Below, piece by piece: positions 6,845 through 8,089 of a stretch of 8,089 nt of DNA (within the stretch, counting starts at the first letter, position 1; each line of letters begins with the position of its first letter). The translations under genes and the position numbers were made by a program. Under the pieces are notes generated by a model that was not told where the DNA came from, did no database searches, and saw only the letters and a program-made list of their open reading frames with translations. This DNA comes from Thermoplasmata archaeon (lineage in GTDB: Archaea > Thermoplasmatota > E2 > UBA202 > JdFR-43). The stretch lies in assembly GCA_021157745.1 (NCBI GenBank), contig JAGGWA010000170.1, forward strand, positions 1 to 8,089. Direction: 5' to 3'.

Positions 6845-7581
6845 ATTAGCTCCCCTACAATGTTTGGATTTGAAGCAGCTATAACGCCACTCCTCTTTTC
6901 CAGATTCAGTGGCATGTCAAGAGGACTCCCATGGGCATCATAAACAAACCCTCCAGCCTCTCTGACAATGAGCGTTGAGGCAGCAAGATCAGTGACACGG
7001 AGAACATCGCGGGGCATGAAATAAAGGCTCGCAGCTCCGCTCGCCACCAGACACATTTCCACGGCGGCTGCGCCCATGGCGCGTACAGTGCCTTGCTTCG
7101 CCATGCTCCATGTTTTTTCATTTCCAGATTTTCCCAATGAAAGGCAGTAAACTGGCTTGTCCTCCACCTTTATTTTTCTTCCATTAAGATATGCTCCCTC
7201 GTCTTTCCCTGCCTTATACACATCGCCAGTTGGAATGTTAATAACGATGCCATATATAACGTCGCTCAATCTTTCCTTTCCTATTGCTATGGAAACACCA
7301 TAAAAAGGGATGCCATTTATTGCATTTTTTGTTCCATCTATGGGATCGATGACGAGTGTGTATTCCTTTCCATTGTCTATGAAACCAGCCTCCTCGGACA
7401 ACACATTTGCTTTTTCTCCTATCATCTTTATTGCTATGTCCTCCGCCACCTTATCAATATATGCTGTTTCAGTTCCATCTGCTCCCATTCCAACATATTC
7501 TCCAAATTTTTTGAAATTTTCCTGCTTAACCCTCTTTGCTATCTTCTTTGCTATTGCTTCTGCAAGCTTCGCCAAATCCAT
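6841..7581 (-). CDS. Inositol-monophosphatase-family phosphatase (IMPase / FBPase IV / NADP phosphatase type)
   Basis: This 246-residue Mg2+-dependent phosphatase has the family's metal site: Glu63-Glu64 in SEEAG (62-66), DPIDGT at 79-84, and Asp198 in RVTDLAAS (195-202), followed by REAGG (207-211). Archaeal members hydrolyse inositol-1-phosphate, fructose-1,6-bisphosphate and, in the fused MJ0917, NADP. The substrate cannot be read from sequence, but the coupled NAD kinase makes NADP a serious candidate. The open frame extends upstream to 7794, but ATG 7581 is chosen: MDLAKLAEAIAKKI is a normal family N-terminus, the extension has no family similarity and overlaps trmO antisense, and TTTAAATA lies 24-25 bases upstream. 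ATG 7599 is only about 6 bases from that box. It is the first gene of the operon with nadK and the TrkA-C gene. Codons around 7031-7090 are GC-rich. Confidence 0.92.
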   Translation of the reverse strand: MDLAKLAEAIAKKIAKRVKQENFKKFGEYVGMGADGTETAYIDKVAEDIAIKMIGEKANVLSEEAGFIDNGKEYTLVIDPIDGTKNAINGIPFYGVSIAIGKERLSDVIYGIVINIPTGDVYKAGKDEGAYLNGRKIKVEDKPVYCLSLGKSGNEKTWSMAKQGTVRAMGAAAVEMCLVASGAASLYFMPRDVLRVTDLAASTLIVREAGGFVYDAHGSPLDMPLNLEKRSGVIAASNPNIVGELI

Positions 7582-7584
7582 TGA

Positions 7585-7593
7585 TTTGAAATA
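7585..7593 (+). promoter_or_regulatory. Weak TATA-like box of trmO
   Basis: The plus strand reads TTTGAAATA, centred 26 bases upstream of ATG 7615. It starts just past the phosphatase start codon (7579-7581) on the other strand. It deviates from consensus by a G, but the better box at 7602-7609 lies too close to ATG 7615 to serve trmO. Confidence 0.35.
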
Positions 7594-7601
7594 CTGCATC
7601 G

Positions 7602-7609
7602 TATTTAAA
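7602..7609 (-). promoter_or_regulatory. TATA-like box of the phosphatase-nadK-TrkA-C operon
   Basis: The minus strand reads TTTAAATA, a near-consensus archaeal box A, centred about 24-25 bases upstream of ATG 7581. It is the only good promoter candidate seen for the three coupled genes and decides the start-codon choice of the first one. Confidence 0.6.
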
Positions 7610-7614
7610 GCATA

Positions 7615-8007
7615 ATGTTTGATTGCATAGAATACAAACCCATTGGAATCATCAAAACGCCTTTCAAGGAAAAAGCACCATATCAATATTTTGCCAGCAA
7701 GGCGGAGGGGAAAATAGAAATTTTTAAGGAATATGAGAAAGGTTTGGAAGGGATAGAAAATTTTCAACGAATCCTTGTAATATTTCATTTTCATAAAATG
7801 AATGAGAAATTGCTTAAAGTGAGGCGTAGAATAGATGGGAAAATAAAAGGGATTTTCGCAACGAGAGCGCCAACGAGACCAAATGCGATAGGCATATCAT
7901 GGCTTGATTTGATGAGGCGAGATAGAAACATTTTATATGTTAAAGGAGTTGACATGATTGATGGAACTCCTGTCATAGATATAAAAGTTATAGAAGATGA
8001 ACTTTAA
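7615..8007 (+). CDS. TrmO-type tRNA (N6-threonylcarbamoyladenosine-37) N6-methyltransferase, single-domain form
   Basis: TrmO uses S-adenosylmethionine to methylate t6A37 next to the anticodon of ANN-decoding tRNAs such as tRNA-Thr. The 130-residue product has the beta-barrel family's motifs: KPIGIIKTPF at residues 8-17, GLEGIENFQRI at 43-53, GIFATRAPTRPNAIGIS at 79-95 and GVDMIDGTPVIDIK at 111-124. It ends just after IDIK, where longer homologues read DIKPY and continue into a C-terminal domain (E. coli TrmO is about 235 residues), so this is the short form common in archaea. Many archaeal members are not experimentally tested, so the precise tRNA target is inferred from the family and no symbol is assigned. 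The gene is divergent from the phosphatase operon with 33 bases between start codons. Its 3' end overlaps moeA by 20 bases. Confidence 0.9.
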   Translation: MFDCIEYKPIGIIKTPFKEKAPYQYFASKAEGKIEIFKEYEKGLEGIENFQRILVIFHFHKMNEKLLKVRRRIDGKIKGIFATRAPTRPNAIGISWLDLMRRDRNILYVKGVDMIDGTPVIDIKVIEDEL

Positions 8008-8089
8008 CAGTACTCCCTTTTTCAACATATTCAACATTTGCAGGAATCTCTATGTAACCATTTGCTCTGCTCATACTTGTTATTGCTCC
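7988..8089 (-). CDS. moeA: Molybdopterin molybdotransferase MoeA-like, C-terminal end (partial)
   Basis: Only the last 33 codons and the TAA stop (7988-7990) are inside the window. The translation begins GAITSMSRANGYIEIP and ends VEKGSTVKVHLL, matching the C-terminal beta-barrel domain of MoeA, where the pattern is roughly GxIxSLxxAdGyxxIPxxxexlxkGxxVxV. MoeA inserts molybdate or tungstate into adenylylated molybdopterin, the last step of molybdenum or tungsten cofactor synthesis. The protein ends at this domain without a further fused domain. It overlaps the 3' end of trmO by 20 bases in convergent orientation. Archaea often have two moeA paralogues, one possibly tungsten-specific; which one this is cannot be told from the fragment. 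Confidence 0.8.
   Translation of the reverse strand, partial: GAITSMSRANGYIEIPANVEYVEKGSTVKVHLL

Noticed and set aside
7582..7794. N-terminal extension of the phosphatase frame up to an ATG at 7794
   Set aside because: The extra 71 residues show no family similarity, run antisense through trmO, and bypass the well-placed TATA-like box at 7602-7609. ATG 7581 gives the normal family N-terminus.
1..8089. Mobile elements, CRISPR arrays, tRNA or rRNA genes, defence islands
   Set aside because: No direct or inverted repeat sets, transposase motifs or RNA gene signatures were found on reading both strands; nearly all bases are explained by housekeeping-type genes.

Overview
The window looks archaeal and most likely comes from a member of the Thermoplasmata or a close euryarchaeal relative. 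Reasons: A/T-rich TATA-like boxes sit about 22-26 bases upstream of the start codons of nearly all first genes, usually without a Shine-Dalgarno sequence. The genome is compact and about 40% G+C, with AGA/AGG dominating arginine codons. The secreted protein at 1567-2556 carries an Ig-like domain of a style I associate with Thermoplasmata. The class placement rests on recalled family resemblance, not on a search.

Layout. 1-1486 (-): 5' three quarters of an AMP-forming acetyl-CoA synthetase (acs), running off the left edge. 1567-2556 (+): a divergently transcribed secreted, sequon-rich protein. 2566-4112 (-): thiamine-monophosphate kinase (thiL) followed by a metallo-beta-lactamase-fold protein of the COG1237 type. 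4158-5273 (+): a site-2-protease-like membrane metalloprotease, divergent from thiL around what looks like one shared TATA box. 5268-7581 (-): a tight three-gene operon of inositol-monophosphatase-family phosphatase, NAD kinase and TrkA-C-domain membrane protein, each joined to the next by an ATGA stop/start overlap. 7615-8007 (+): a TrmO-type tRNA methyltransferase, divergent from the operon. 7988-8089 (-): the last 33 codons of a MoeA-type molybdenum cofactor protein, overlapping the end of trmO.

How the genes fit together. Most are central-metabolism or housekeeping genes: acetate activation, thiamine diphosphate synthesis, NADP synthesis, tRNA modification and molybdenum cofactor. The most informative unit is the phosphatase-NAD kinase pair. 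It keeps the domain order of the fused NADP phosphatase/NAD kinase described from Methanocaldococcus jannaschii (MJ0917) but as two translationally coupled genes, here with a third coupled gene for a potassium-channel-like TrkA-C membrane protein. No mobile element, CRISPR array, RNA gene or defence system is visible, and no stretch over 100 bases lacks a gene. I see no clear undescribed system; the coupled three-gene operon, the shared divergent promoter and the secreted protein are the best leads.
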